Origin: Halobellus salinus
GTDB taxonomy: Archaea; Halobacteriota; Halobacteria; Halobacteriales; Haloferacaceae
Reading direction: 5' to 3'
DNA length: 64,000 bases
Assembly (NCBI RefSeq): GCF_014646875.1
Contig: NZ_BMOC01000009.1
Coordinates: 55,937 to 119,936 of the forward strand
Shown here one piece after another: positions 9,163-18,699 of the stretch. Each line of letters begins with the position of its first letter. Position 1 is the first letter of the stretch. Under the pieces are notes generated by a model. The model did no database searches, had not been told where the DNA came from, and was given only the letters and a program-made list of their open reading frames with translations. The translations under genes were made by a program, and so were the position numbers.

Positions 9163-9987
9163 ATGCGGGTCACCCTGTTGGGCACCGGCGACACAACCGG
9201 CACGCCCACCGTCGACTGCGACTGTGACACCTGCGCCGAGGCGCGCCGCCGCGGCGTCGAGCGCACGCGATTCTCGGTCCACGTCCGCAACGACCGCACC
9301 GGCGAGTCGGTGCTGGTTGATTTCAGTCCCGACTTCAGACACCAGTTCCTGACACAGGCGGTCGACCTCCCCGATGCGGGCATTGTCACCCACATCCACT
9401 TCGATCACCTCGACGGCCTCGGCAACGCCTACCGGCTGTTCGACGACCTCTCGGTCTACGCTGCAAACGAGACCGACCCCGCGACCGCCGAGAGCGTCGC
9501 CGACACGGTCGCCCGGAAGTACGACTACCTCGACCAGGTCGAATCCCGGCCGCAAGCGCCGTTCGAACCCTTCGAGGTCTGCGGGCTTGAGGCGACGCTG
9601 GTGCCGGTCGACCACCCACCACTGCGCTGTTACGGGCTCGCGATCGAAGACCCCGAAACCGGCGCGAAACTGTCGCTATCGGGCGACACCGCCTACGATA
9701 TCCCCGCGCGGTCCCGGGAGGTGCTCGCCGGTCCCGACCTGCTGCTCGCGGACGCCATCGTCCCGGCGTCGCTGTGTGAACACCACCCGCTGGGCGGCGA
9801 CCACCACGGCCCTGACGGCGTGCCGCGGACGTTCGGCACGAAACACATGACCCGCGAGGGCGCGCTTGATCTCGCTGATGACCTCTCGGCGGCCGAGACC
9901 CGGCTGGTCCACTCCGCGCACTTTTACCCCGCCGCGGAGGCGTTCGAAGAGCCGCTTGCGGTCGACGGCGAGACCTACGACCTGTGA
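9163..9987 (+). CDS. Metallo-beta-lactamase-fold hydrolase, PhnP-like
   Basis: A 274-residue protein. It opens with LLGTGDTTGTPTVDCDCDTC, the N-terminal pattern of PhnP-like phosphodiesterases whose cysteine cluster binds structural zinc. The catalytic metal motif THIHFDHLDG is near residue 80, followed by further ligands (VDHPP, SGDTAYD, HSAHFYP). Family members cleave cyclic phosphodiesters or act like tRNase Z relatives. No phosphonate-lyase genes are nearby, so the substrate is open. It stands alone on the plus strand. Confidence 0.82.
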   Translation: MRVTLLGTGDTTGTPTVDCDCDTCAEARRRGVERTRFSVHVRNDRTGESVLVDFSPDFRHQFLTQAVDLPDAGIVTHIHFDHLDGLGNAYRLFDDLSVYAANETDPATAESVADTVARKYDYLDQVESRPQAPFEPFEVCGLEATLVPVDHPPLRCYGLAIEDPETGAKLSLSGDTAYDIPARSREVLAGPDLLLADAIVPASLCEHHPLGGDHHGPDGVPRTFGTKHMTREGALDLADDLSAAETRLVHSAHFYPAAEAFEEPLAVDGETYDL

Positions 9988-10080
9988 CCGGCGGTGGTTA
10001 CTCATCCGGGTCCCGCGCCGTCGGGTGGTGAATCCTAAATTTTCGCCGTGAGGGTGCTCCGGTCGCACACGCACCCGGTG

Positions 10081-10087
10081 TATAAAC
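10081..10087 (+). promoter_or_regulatory. TATA box of the DsrE-like gene
   Basis: TATAAAC lies 27-33 nt upstream of the ATG at 10114, the spacing expected for a leaderless haloarchaeal transcript. Confidence 0.65.
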
Positions 10088-10113
10088 CATCCGCGCACCT
10101 ACGGGGAGACGTA

Positions 10114-10470
10114 ATGGCGAAGGCAGCAGTCATCATCCTCGCAGGCACGGACGGACACGAGAACCTCGGTCGGCTGGCCAACGGGCTTGAAGCCGCCAAG
10201 GAGTTCGCCGAAAACGACGACGACGACCTCAAACTCGTCTTCGACGGCGCGGGCACGCAGTGGATCCCGGAGCTCGAAGCCGAGGACAACGACTACCACG
10301 ACCTCTACCAGACGGTCCGTGACGATACCGCGGTGTGTGACTACTGTTCCAGCGCGTTCGGCGTTGAGGACGCGGTCGCCGACTCCGGGCTCGTGACGCT
10401 CGACGACCACGACGGCCACCCCAGCGTCCGCTCGCTGGTCGACGACGACTACGAGATCATCACGTTCTGA
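10114..10470 (+). CDS. DsrE/DsrF-like family protein
   Basis: A 118-residue soluble protein starting MAKAAVIILAGTDGHENLG, with the small alpha/beta fold typical of the DsrE family (sulfur-relay-related or of unknown role). It has a CDYC pair (near residues 74-77) that could be redox-active or bind metal. The ATG at 10114 was chosen because it follows a TATA box at leaderless distance; the frame is open upstream but is not protein-like there. No sulfur-oxidation genes are near, so the biochemical role is unknown. Confidence 0.75.
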   Translation: MAKAAVIILAGTDGHENLGRLANGLEAAKEFAENDDDDLKLVFDGAGTQWIPELEAEDNDYHDLYQTVRDDTAVCDYCSSAFGVEDAVADSGLVTLDDHDGHPSVRSLVDDDYEIITF

Positions 10471-10576
10471 TACGGTCGGCAATTGTCACGGGTCCACACC
10501 ACAGACATCATGACGGACACACCACACCCGACTCCGACACGGTGTCGGCGATGAAACTCGTCCAGGAGCCCGGCCG

Positions 10577-11362
10577 GTGACGCTCGCGAGCCTCCCGCCG
10601 GCGACGGTCGCGGTCGTCGCAGGCGTGGTCCTTGTGGCCGGCGCGACCAACGGCGTCGCGGGCTTCGGGTTCGCGGTCGTCGGGACAATGGCGCTCGCGA
10701 CGCTGGTCGACCCCGCGACCGCGGTGGTGTTCATGATTGTCCCCATCTTTGCGGTGAACGTCTCGCTGGTGAGCGACCTCTCTCGGACGGAGCTCCGGTC
10801 GTGTAGCGCGCGGTTCTGGCCGCTGATCGCCGCCGCGCTCGTCGGGACCGTGGTCGGGATGGCAGCGCTCCAGCGGGTGCCGGCGGCGCCGCTCCGGGTC
10901 GGGCTTGGCGTCCTGACGCTGGGGTTCGTCGCGACCGCCCAGCGGGCCGTTCCGGTGCCAGGGATGGACTCGTTCGACGGGGCGGCGCTCAAATCTCGGC
11001 TGGGGATGGTCGGCGTCGGCGGAGTCTCGGGGGTGCTGTTCGGCGGCACCAACGTGGGAGTCCAGCTGATCGCGTACCTCCGGAGCTTCGACCTCTCTCA
11101 CGGCTTGTTCGTCGGGGTGGTCGCGCTGGTCTTTCTCGGACTCAACGGGATCCGGGTCGCGATCGCGGGCGCGTTCGGGCTCTACCCGAGCACGGCGGTC
11201 GCGGCGGCCTCGCTCGTCGCGGTCGTGCCGGCGGTCGCGGGCGTCGCGGTCGGCAAGCGCCTCCGAACCTTGGTGAGCGAACGCGCCCGGCGGCTGGTGG
11301 TGCTCGGCCTCCTCACGCTCGTCGGTGTCCGGCTGGTGACCGGCGGGCTGGGGATCGCGTGA
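10577..11362 (+). CDS. TauE/SafE-family membrane permease
   Basis: A 261-residue protein with about eight membrane helices arranged as two repeats. The first helix carries GATNGVAGFGFAVVG, typical of the family, and the second repeat carries a related GGVSGVLFGGTNVG. TauE/SafE proteins are proposed exporters or importers of sulfite, sulfonates or other organic anions. The start is a GTG at 10577. Neighbours give no substrate clue, although the DsrE-like gene 106 nt upstream could hint at sulfur compounds; that is only a guess. Confidence 0.8.
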   Translation: MTLASLPPATVAVVAGVVLVAGATNGVAGFGFAVVGTMALATLVDPATAVVFMIVPIFAVNVSLVSDLSRTELRSCSARFWPLIAAALVGTVVGMAALQRVPAAPLRVGLGVLTLGFVATAQRAVPVPGMDSFDGAALKSRLGMVGVGGVSGVLFGGTNVGVQLIAYLRSFDLSHGLFVGVVALVFLGLNGIRVAIAGAFGLYPSTAVAAASLVAVVPAVAGVAVGKRLRTLVSERARRLVVLGLLTLVGVRLVTGGLGIA

Positions 11363-11447
11363 CGGGGCTGACGCGTTTTCGACCCGGTGACGGGCCGCGC
11401 CACGGGGGTAAGAGTCTTTATCAGCCCGAACCGTGGTAAATACACCC

Positions 11448-12209
11448 ATGGATATCAGAGTGCGCGGAGCCGTCCCAGCCGACCCGTTTCTCGGCGCGGC
11501 GGACCTCTTCGAGACCGAGCACAACCTCGACCGTCCGGTCCACGCCAACGTCCGTGAGGATCCCGACGAACGAACCTGGGCGGCCCACTACGACGACCGA
11601 CACGTCCTGAACATCTCCGAGCAGGCGGCGACCAGCGCCATGGCGCGGGAGCTGATCGTCCACGAACTCGCGCACATGGCTCGCAACGAGGAGGGCCACG
11701 CCTCACATCACTTCCGGACGGAGGAGGCGCTGTTTCTGGCGCTCTCCGGGGAATCCGTCGAGCGCCGGAAGATCGCTCACTGCTACCAGATCGCGAACCA
11801 TATGAAAGACATCTACGCCGACGACATCACCCTCTCGGTGACGCCGCCGGAGAAACTGGTGTCGTTTTTCGAGTCCGAACTCGCGCGGGCGGTGTCGGAC
11901 CGGTCGGACCCGTCGCCGTGGCCCGACTCCCGCCGGGTCACCACCGGGTCGGACCCCGAGATCACCGCGGTCAACGCGGCGTTCGCCTTGGGACTCGTTG
12001 AGCGCCACGACATCGTCGACGAGACTCACCGACTCTACGACCTGGCACACGCCGCCGCCGACGATGCGCCGGAGGTTGATCTCGACGCGTTCAAACGCCG
12101 GTTCCGGTCGCTGGGGGCAGACCCCTCCGCGAGCGACTACCGGAAGACGCTGGTCGATGCGACCCGTGCGTACGTCGTCGACTCGGGTGGTGCCGTGGCT
12201 GCGGACTGA
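11448..12209 (+). CDS. Haloarchaeal DUF5781-like protein with HExxH motif
   Basis: A 253-residue acidic cytosolic protein. It contains ELIVHELAHMARNEEGHASHH, a zinc-metallopeptidase-like HExxH with further histidines downstream, near residues 70-90. No signal peptide or membrane segment is present, so it would act inside the cell if it is a peptidase. The ATG at 11448 follows a TATA-like TTTATCAG and AAATAC tract at leaderless distance. It is convergent with rpsG. The family name is from memory of haloarchaeal annotations, and proteolytic activity is only inferred from the motif. Confidence 0.75.
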   Translation: MDIRVRGAVPADPFLGAADLFETEHNLDRPVHANVREDPDERTWAAHYDDRHVLNISEQAATSAMARELIVHELAHMARNEEGHASHHFRTEEALFLALSGESVERRKIAHCYQIANHMKDIYADDITLSVTPPEKLVSFFESELARAVSDRSDPSPWPDSRRVTTGSDPEITAVNAAFALGLVERHDIVDETHRLYDLAHAAADDAPEVDLDAFKRRFRSLGADPSASDYRKTLVDATRAYVVDSGGAVAAD

Positions 12210-12249
12210 GAAGGGAGAAGAGAAACCGCAGGTGCCGGCGACGAACGGA

Positions 12250-12888
12250 TTACCGCGCGGCCTCGGCGACGCGCTCAGACTCCTCTTTCTGTCCGATCGC
12301 GTACGACTGGACGTCGTAGTCGGCGGCCCCGACGAGGACGTCGGTGAGCGCCTCCGCGGCGCTCTTGGGGTTCTTGTACGACCCGCCCTGGGTGCCGTCG
12401 GCGATGAACTTCAGCGCCTGGTCGACGCGGCGCTGCGGGGCGACGTCGACCGCCTGCGGGACCGAGATCCCGCCGTACTTCAGGCGGACGGTCTCCTCGC
12501 GGGGCGCGGCGTTCTCGACGGCGCGGACCAGCACCTGCACGGGGTTCTCGTCGGTCCGATCGTGGACCATCTCGAAGGACTCCCGGACGATCTTCATCGT
12601 CTTCTGTTTGTGCCCCGTGTTCTCCTCGGTCTGCATCAGCCGGTTGATTAACCGCTCGACGATACTGATCTCGGACTTTTGAAACTGCTTTGAGGCGTGC
12701 CGACCCATCGTGTGGGCGACGGGCGTGACGGTGATATACCGCTCCGTCGAGGGATCAGCGTACTCGGTCTCGGAGACGTTCCAGGTGCCGAAAAGCAGCG
12801 CTTCGTGCTCCATTCCGGCGTCCTCGGATTCGACGTCGGCGTCAGCCTCGGTGTCGGCGTCGGCGTCGGTGGCTTCGCTTTCCGACAT
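12250..12888 (-). CDS. rpsG: 30S ribosomal protein S7
   Basis: Binds the 3' major domain of 16S rRNA and nucleates assembly of the small-subunit head. The 212-residue protein has an acidic N-terminal extension (residues about 1-25) before the S7 core, with the conserved segments INRLMQTEENTGHKQ and ALKFIADGTQGGSYKNPKSA. It follows rpsL by one base on the minus strand, as in the classical archaeal str-like cluster. No elongation factor genes follow; a plus-strand gene converges instead. Confidence 0.96.
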   Translation of the reverse strand: MSESEATDADADTEADADVESEDAGMEHEALLFGTWNVSETEYADPSTERYITVTPVAHTMGRHASKQFQKSEISIVERLINRLMQTEENTGHKQKTMKIVRESFEMVHDRTDENPVQVLVRAVENAAPREETVRLKYGGISVPQAVDVAPQRRVDQALKFIADGTQGGSYKNPKSAAEALTDVLVGAADYDVQSYAIGQKEESERVAEAAR

Positions 12889-12889
12889 C

Positions 12890-13318
12890 TCAGCGCACCG
12901 GCTTTTCGGCGTTACCGCGGACCAGCTCGATCATCGAGACGCCGTTGACCTTCTCGACTTTGTAGTTCACACCCGAGAGGTCACCCATCGCGCGACCCTT
13001 CGCGCCGCCGATCCCGGCGATGGTGACCTCGTCGTGCTCGTCAATGAACGAGATCGCACCGTCGCCCGGACAGAACGCGGTGACCTGCTTGCCGTTCTTG
13101 ATCAACTGGACCCGGACACACTTCCGGATCGCGGAGTTGGGCTGTTTCGCTTCGATTCCCACCTTCTCGAGGACGATCCCGCGTCCCTGCGGGGCCCCCT
13201 CAAGGGGGTCGGACTTCGCGCCGAGGCCGCGTTCGCGCCGCGCGTACTCCGAGTCGGACCAGCGCCGCTTCTGCCGGTCCTGCTTGAGTTTCCGCGCGGC
13301 GTATTTGCCGTTCGCCAT
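12890..13318 (-). CDS. rpsL: 30S ribosomal protein S12
   Basis: Decoding-centre ribosomal protein. The 142 residues match archaeal/eukaryal S12 (S23e) in length. They include the conserved loop [21 protein letters not shown], which contains the PNSA motif associated with accuracy and streptomycin response, and [23 protein letters not shown] motif 28-33 nt upstream of the ATG suggests its own promoter, in addition to read-through from the polymerase operon. Confidence 0.97.
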   Translation of the reverse strand: MANGKYAARKLKQDRQKRRWSDSEYARRERGLGAKSDPLEGAPQGRGIVLEKVGIEAKQPNSAIRKCVRVQLIKNGKQVTAFCPGDGAISFIDEHDEVTIAGIGGAKGRAMGDLSGVNYKVEKVNGVSMIELVRGNAEKPVR

Positions 13319-13506
13319 AGTGAGAGTGTGTTCCCGTCGGAACCACTTAAGACTCCCTTTTCGCGCGCGCCGAAACGGGCGCAGGTCGGAGTAACGACCC
13401 CTAAAACGGGCTCTGCGTCCGTCGTTTGCTCACGACGACGCGGGCTCGCGGTCGGAGACGGGCTGAGCGGCACGGAGACCGAGTCGTTCCGCTCGCACCC
13501 GGACGG

Positions 13507-13929
13507 CTACGTCAACTGAATGTCGTCGATGTCGTGATGCCGCCGCGCGAGCCGGCGTGCGGTCTCGATGTTTCGTCCGTCGGCCCCGATCGCGACGCCA
13601 CGGTCGCCCTCCGGGATTTCGACGTACGCGACCACGTCACCGCCCTGTTCGGAGAGCGTCACGTGCCGGACCGCCGCGGGCGCAAGGGCGCTTTCAACGA
13701 ACGCCGTCGGGGTGTCTGCGTTCTCAACGAGGTCGACACGACGGCCGACGGCGTCTTCGACCCCGTCGACGTGGGCACCCCCGGGGCCGATGGCCGCACC
13801 CATCTCACCGGCGGTGACCAAGATCACGACCCGATCTTCGAACAGCAGGCAGTCTCGCGCCGTCGCGCCGGTCTCTTCCTCAAACCGGGCGATGTGCCGA
13901 AGCGCCTCGTCCGACAGCGTGACTCGCAT
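13507..13929 (-). CDS. nusA: NusA-like transcription factor with KH domains
   Basis: A 140-residue archaeal NusA homologue consisting essentially of two KH RNA-binding domains, with GXXG-type loops in IGPGGAHVDGVE and IGADGRNIETAR. It lacks the N-terminal polymerase-binding and S1 domains of bacterial NusA, which is normal in archaea. The ATG at 13929 (MRVTLSDEAL) lies 4 nt after the stop of rpoA2, so it is translated with the polymerase operon. Longer upstream frames overlap rpoA2 and are rejected. Confidence 0.9.
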   Translation of the reverse strand: MRVTLSDEALRHIARFEEETGATARDCLLFEDRVVILVTAGEMGAAIGPGGAHVDGVEDAVGRRVDLVENADTPTAFVESALAPAAVRHVTLSEQGGDVVAYVEIPEGDRGVAIGADGRNIETARRLARRHHDIDDIQLT

Positions 13930-13933
13930 CGAA

Positions 13934-15769
13934 TCAGTCGTCCGACGGTTCGGGCTCGCCGCCGTCGGCCTCGATCGACCCCATCCGGAGGTCGACGTCG
14001 CCCGTCCCGATCGAGACCGGCTTGCCCACGATAACGTTCTCGATGACACCGTCTAAGTCGTCCTCCTCGCCGTGGACCGCGCCGTCCAGCAGGTGATTGA
14101 CCGTCACCTCGAACGCTGCGCGCGCCAGGACGGAGTCTTTCGACCCCGAGATGCCGTGACGGCCGATCGACTCGATCTCGCCGCGGTTCGTCATGATGTC
14201 CGCGACGAGCATGAGGTGCCGGATGTTCACGTCGTCGAGCCCCTGCTCCCGCAGCGTCTCCATCGTCTCGTTGATGATGGTCTCGCGGGCGGCCTCGACG
14301 CCGAGGTTCCGGTAGACCTCGTGGATGTTGTTACTCGTCGTGCGGGAGGCATCGACCCCCTCGATCGAGAGCACGTCGCCGAACGCCGACCCCTCGGTGT
14401 AGAGCACGAACTCCTCGCCGTCGGTGTCTTCGTTGTTCTCTTTCCGGATGACCACCCGGGAGATGTCCTCTAAGCCTTTGAACACGATCTCTCTGAGTTC
14501 TTCGACCAGTTGGAGGAGCCGGCGGTAGCTCGGTTCCTCGGGGCCGAACTCGACGAGCATCCCGTCCCGGCGGGTGTCGACGCCGAGGGCGTCCTCGGTG
14601 ATCTCGGCGATCTCCTGGGCGACGACATCGACGTCGTCGACGGTCGGCCACCGCTCCGCGAGCGTCTCGTCGTTGAGGTCGACCTGGACGATCATGTCCG
14701 CCACGTTGGTGGAGATGTCTCCCAGCGCGAGGATCTTGGTCGCCTCCATCTGCCAGACGACCTCGTGGGCGCGTTCGCGCTCGGTGGCGTACTCGTCTTC
14801 GAGGTGAACGGTCATCATCGGCGTGTCCGGGGTCTTCCGGGCGTCCACCAGTTCGATGAGTCGCGGTAGGCCTTGGGTGACGTCGATCTCGGCGACGCCC
14901 GCGTAGTGGAACGTGTTCATCGTGTTGTGGGTGATCACGCCCTCAGCCGTCGTGAACGTCTCCAGCCCCTCGACCGAGAGGTCGTAGACGTGCCCGTAGT
15001 CGCTCTCGATCGTCTCGACGGATTCGATGCGGTCCCAAACAGCACCACCGATTCGGTTGTCGGGTTCGCTCGTGGATCCCGTCTTGATTCCGCCGTCCGA
15101 CGCGAACGTCCAATCGGAGCCGAGCGGAAGCTCGATGCTCCCGGCCGTTCTGTCGAAAGACCCGATGGTCGGGAGTACATCACCGCACCCGAGCGAGTCG
15201 GCTTCGACGGGAACGACCTCGTTGTCCCGTCGCGTCACGAACGAGTGGGCTTTCGTCGCCCGGACCGTCCGTCCGGATTCCAGCTCGAACCGAAGCAGTT
15301 CGTCGGGCGTCTCGTGGCGGCTGATCTCCTCGACGGGTTGCCACCGGACCTGCTCGTCGGATCCGAGGCTCGGAACCTCGATCCCGTCGGGGGCGAGTGC
15401 GACCTCGTGGTCGTCGAAGGCGCGCATCTCCCGTCCATCGAGCAGCGTGTCGACGAAGGGACCGATCTCGACGATATCGGTCTCGCCATCACGGCGGACG
15501 ACGACCCCCTCGTCCGCCGGAATCGACATCTGAGTACCGGGCTCCCCGATCGACTGCGCCGACACCGTCCCGACTGGGTCGTTGGCGTCGACGCGGGAGT
15601 CCTCGTAGCGCGAGGAGATCGCCTGCGCGATCTCGTCGGCCTGGTCGAGGGTGACGCCCTCGCGCTCCTCGATGGTCTCGTAGATCCGGTGTCTGAGGCT
15701 CTCCGGGAGGTTGTAATCGCGGACGATCGCCTCGATGTCGTCGTCAACGTAGTCGTACGCCTCAGTCAT
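13934..15769 (-). CDS. rpoA2: DNA-directed RNA polymerase subunit A'' with mini-intein
   Basis: C-terminal part of the largest polymerase subunit, carrying the trigger-loop and jaw region. The reading frame is 611 codons, about 200 more than a normal A''. After residue 81 the universally conserved [19 protein letters not shown] is interrupted by a 201-residue intein, and removing it gives a normal 410-residue A''. The ATG at 15769 overlaps the end of rpoA1 by 8 bases. The C-terminal part runs through VARE-like regions to an acidic tail. Splicing is required for a working polymerase, so the intein must be active or the gene would be dead. Confidence 0.93.
   Translation of the reverse strand: MTEAYDYVDDDIEAIVRDYNLPESLRHRIYETIEEREGVTLDQADEIAQAISSRYEDSRVDANDPVGTVSAQSIGEPGTQMSIPADEGVVVRRDGETDIVEIGPFVDTLLDGREMRAFDDHEVALAPDGIEVPSLGSDEQVRWQPVEEISRHETPDELLRFELESGRTVRATKAHSFVTRRDNEVVPVEADSLGCGDVLPTIGSFDRTAGSIELPLGSDWTFASDGGIKTGSTSEPDNRIGGAVWDRIESVETIESDYGHVYDLSVEGLETFTTAEGVITHNTMNTFHYAGVAEIDVTQGLPRLIELVDARKTPDTPMMTVHLEDEYATERERAHEVVWQMEATKILALGDISTNVADMIVQVDLNDETLAERWPTVDDVDVVAQEIAEITEDALGVDTRRDGMLVEFGPEEPSYRRLLQLVEELREIVFKGLEDISRVVIRKENNEDTDGEEFVLYTEGSAFGDVLSIEGVDASRTTSNNIHEVYRNLGVEAARETIINETMETLREQGLDDVNIRHLMLVADIMTNRGEIESIGRHGISGSKDSVLARAAFEVTVNHLLDGAVHGEEDDLDGVIENVIVGKPVSIGTGDVDLRMGSIEADGGEPEPSDD
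14924..15526 (-). other. Mini-intein in RNA polymerase A'' (201 aa)
   Basis: Residues 82-282 of the A'' precursor. The first residue is Ser ([14 protein letters not shown], block A), block B has the T-x-x-H motif as TKAHSF (intein residues 91-96), block F is HVYDLSVEG, and the end is VITHN followed by Thr as +1 extein residue. Inteins are known in archaeal RNA polymerase A'' genes. This one lacks a LAGLIDADG endonuclease: only a linker of about 45 residues (intein about 120-165) lies where it would be, so it cannot home by itself. The start with Ser and the +1 Thr imply O-N and O-O acyl shift chemistry instead of thioester steps. Confidence 0.92.
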
Positions 15770-18692
15770 CGGACTCCACCTCCAGGCTCTGGGCCTTGTC
15801 AAGCCCCGGCCCGGCGTACTCCGAAATGTTGGTCGGATCCTCCTGCCGGCCGAGGAACTGCTCTTTCTCGACCTCGGAGTCGAACTCCGCGTCGAGGATG
15901 CGGTCGGCGACGGTCTCGACGTCGACCGGGTTGTCCTCCGAGGAGGAAACCTTCACCGGCGAGGTGCCGTCCTCGCCGAACTCGAACTGCACGACCGTCC
16001 CCGAGGTGTCGCGGACGGTGCCGTCGTACTGCGCTTCGAGTTCCGAGAGCGCGTTGATCAGCCGCCGCTGGAGGTAGCCGGACTTCGAGGTCCGGACCGC
16101 CGTGTCGACCAACCCCTCGCGGCCGCCCATGGCGTGGAAAAAGAACTCTCGCGGGGTGAGCCCGCCCCGGTAGCTGTTCTCCACGAAGCCGTGGGCTTCC
16201 GCCGAGAGGTCGTTGCGCTGGTAGTGGCTGAGGGTGCGGTCCTCGTACCCGCGGTTGATCCGCTCGCCGCGAACCGCCTGCTGGCCGACGCACCCGGCCA
16301 TCTGGGTGAGGTTCAACATCGACCCACGCGCGCCGGAGCGGGCCATCACCACCGCCGGGTTGTCGTCCTGGAAGTGGTCTTCGGCGATCTCGCCGGCGGA
16401 GTCGCGTGCCTTCCCGAGTTTCTGCATAATCTTCATCTCCAGGGTCTCATCGACCGTCCGGCCGGGTAGCGACTCCAGTTCACCGGCGTCGTAGATCTCG
16501 ATGAGTTCCTGAACGTCCGCGTAGGCGTTGCCGATCGCCTCGTCCACGAGCCCGACGGCCTCGTCCGGAATCGACTCGTCGTCGATGCCGATCGAGAACC
16601 CGAAGTGCATGATGGCCCGCATCGCGAGCGACGCGACCTCGTTAACGAACACGCGAGCCCGCGTCTTCGAGTGGAGCTTCGCGAGCGTGTCGACGACCTC
16701 GCCGCCGAACGCCCCGACAGCGTCCTCGTCGATGGTGCCCGACCTAAGCTGGCCGTCCACGATCTCCACTTGGTCGCCCGCCGACGACGTGAACTCGAGG
16801 TTCAGGTCGTCCGGCAGGAGTTCGCTGAACAGCTGGCGGCCGGTCCAGAAGGGGTCGCCCGCCTCGGTCTCGCCGGCGGGCGCCGGCAGCGTGTCGATGC
16901 TCGTCGCCCGCAGGAGGTCGAGCGCCTGTGTCTCCGTGAACTCGGGGTTGCCGTTGGTCAGGAGGAAGGTTCCGGAGATGTGGTCCTGTATCGCACCGAT
17001 GATGTTCTCGCCGAATCGGGGGGAGAGCAACTGCTCTTGGACCCGCATCAGAACGCGGGCCTCCGCCCGCGACTCCTCGGTTTGTAGGGCGTGCATGTTC
17101 ATCTCGTCGCCGTCGAAGTCGGCGTTATACGGCGGACAGACGACGGTGTTGAGCCGGAAGGTCTTGTACGGCATCACGACCACCTCGTGGGCCATGATCG
17201 ACATCCGGTGGAGCGACGGCTGGCGGTTGAAGATCACGATGTCGCCGTCGATCAGGTGGCGGTTGACCTCCCACCCGGGGCCGACCTTCTCGGCGAGTTC
17301 TTCGCAGTTCTTTTCGGTTACCTTCAGCCGGCGAGCGTCCGGCCGCTTGACGTAGTTGGCGCCGGGGTGGCCCTCGGGGCCGTTCTGGACGTACTGTCTG
17401 GCCTGGTCGACGTTCCGTTCGGAGACGTTCATGGTCTGGGTCATCTCGCGGGCGACCCGCTCGGGCACCCCGACCTCGTTCAGCGACAGCGTCGGGTCCG
17501 GACTGATCACGGTCCGGGCGGAGAAGTTGACGCGCTTGCCCGACAGCGACCCGCGGAACCGTCCCTCCTTGCCCTTGAGGCGCTGTGAGAGCGTCTTCAA
17601 CGGCCGGCCGGAGCGGTGCCGCGCCGGCGGCGTCCCGCTGATCTCGTTGTCGACGAACGTGGTGACGTGGTACTGGAGCAGTTCCCAAAGGTCCTCAATG
17701 ATCAGCTGGGGCGCGCCCGCCTCGCGGTTCTCCATGAATCGCTGGTTGATCCGGATAATATCGACCAGCTTGTGGGTCAGGTCGTCCTCGGAGCGCTGGC
17801 CGTTGTCCAGCGTGATCGACGGCCGCGCGGTGACCGGCGGCACCGGAAGCACGGTGAGGATCATCCACTCGGGACGGGACCGCTCGGGGTCGATCCCCAG
17901 GCTCTCGATGTCGTCGTCGGGGATGTCCTCGAACCAGTCGCGGATGTCCGAGGGCATGAGCTTGTTCATGTCCTCCTCGGTCAGATCCAGATCGAGCGCT
18001 TTTTCGAGCTTCTTCCGGTCGTCGCCGACCGGCCGGAACTCCCCCGAGAGGATGTCGTTGACCCGGCTCACGTCGAGGCCGGACTCCTCGGCGAGCGCCT
18101 GCGGGGAGCGCCCGCCCTCGCCGTCGTCGTCGGGCTGCATCGCGGAGGCGATCCGCTCGGAGTAATCGCCAGCGAGCACGTCTTGGACCTCGTAATACGT
18201 GGTCGGTTTCTCGTGTTTGATGTCGTGCTGCGGTGCGCCGCAGTGGGGACACCGGCTGGCCTTCCGGGCCTGTCGGACCGCGGCTTTGAGCACGTCGGTC
18301 CAGTCTTCGCCGAGTTCCGCGTTGCGCTGCAGTCCCTCGCGGAACTCCGCTTGCTCCTCGGCGGTGAGCGACAGCCGACCGCACTCCCGACACGTCGACC
18401 GGAGGAGCCGCCGGATGAGCTTCGTGAACCCGACGTGGATCACCGGCGCCGCAAGCTCGATGTGGCCGAAGTGGCCGTTGCACGACCCCGAGTGCGACCC
18501 GCAGGTGCGGCACTCCAGCCCCGGGTCGATGACGCCGAGCCGGGGGTCCATCAGCCCCATATCGATGGGGTAGCCGTCGTCGTCGTAGGTGTCCGCGGTG
18601 ATGATCTTCGTGGCGGACATGTCGCGGTACGTCTCCGGGTCCATCAACCCGAACTGGATGGATCCGATCTCCTTTGGTGTCTGTGTTGACAT
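15762..18692 (-). CDS. rpoA1: DNA-directed RNA polymerase subunit A'
   Basis: N-terminal part of the largest subunit (976 aa), holding the catalytic magnesium site [13 protein letters not shown] (aspartates in residues 523-529). Zinc-binding cysteines appear near the N-terminus ([11 protein letters not shown] at 61-71, CREC at 101-104, CPHC at 148-151). The region of about residues 175-245 is an acidic insertion that contains a helix-turn-helix-like stretch and is typical of halophile A'. No intein interrupts it. It overlaps rpoA2 by 8 bases and starts 7 bases after rpoB1, in the canonical archaeal operon. Confidence 0.97.
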   Translation of the reverse strand: MSTQTPKEIGSIQFGLMDPETYRDMSATKIITADTYDDDGYPIDMGLMDPRLGVIDPGLECRTCGSHSGSCNGHFGHIELAAPVIHVGFTKLIRRLLRSTCRECGRLSLTAEEQAEFREGLQRNAELGEDWTDVLKAAVRQARKASRCPHCGAPQHDIKHEKPTTYYEVQDVLAGDYSERIASAMQPDDDGEGGRSPQALAEESGLDVSRVNDILSGEFRPVGDDRKKLEKALDLDLTEEDMNKLMPSDIRDWFEDIPDDDIESLGIDPERSRPEWMILTVLPVPPVTARPSITLDNGQRSEDDLTHKLVDIIRINQRFMENREAGAPQLIIEDLWELLQYHVTTFVDNEISGTPPARHRSGRPLKTLSQRLKGKEGRFRGSLSGKRVNFSARTVISPDPTLSLNEVGVPERVAREMTQTMNVSERNVDQARQYVQNGPEGHPGANYVKRPDARRLKVTEKNCEELAEKVGPGWEVNRHLIDGDIVIFNRQPSLHRMSIMAHEVVVMPYKTFRLNTVVCPPYNADFDGDEMNMHALQTEESRAEARVLMRVQEQLLSPRFGENIIGAIQDHISGTFLLTNGNPEFTETQALDLLRATSIDTLPAPAGETEAGDPFWTGRQLFSELLPDDLNLEFTSSAGDQVEIVDGQLRSGTIDEDAVGAFGGEVVDTLAKLHSKTRARVFVNEVASLAMRAIMHFGFSIGIDDESIPDEAVGLVDEAIGNAYADVQELIEIYDAGELESLPGRTVDETLEMKIMQKLGKARDSAGEIAEDHFQDDNPAVVMARSGARGSMLNLTQMAGCVGQQAVRGERINRGYEDRTLSHYQRNDLSAEAHGFVENSYRGGLTPREFFFHAMGGREGLVDTAVRTSKSGYLQRRLINALSELEAQYDGTVRDTSGTVVQFEFGEDGTSPVKVSSSEDNPVDVETVADRILDAEFDSEVEKEQFLGRQEDPTNISEYAGPGLDKAQSLEVESDD

Positions 18693-18699
18693 TGTTGAA

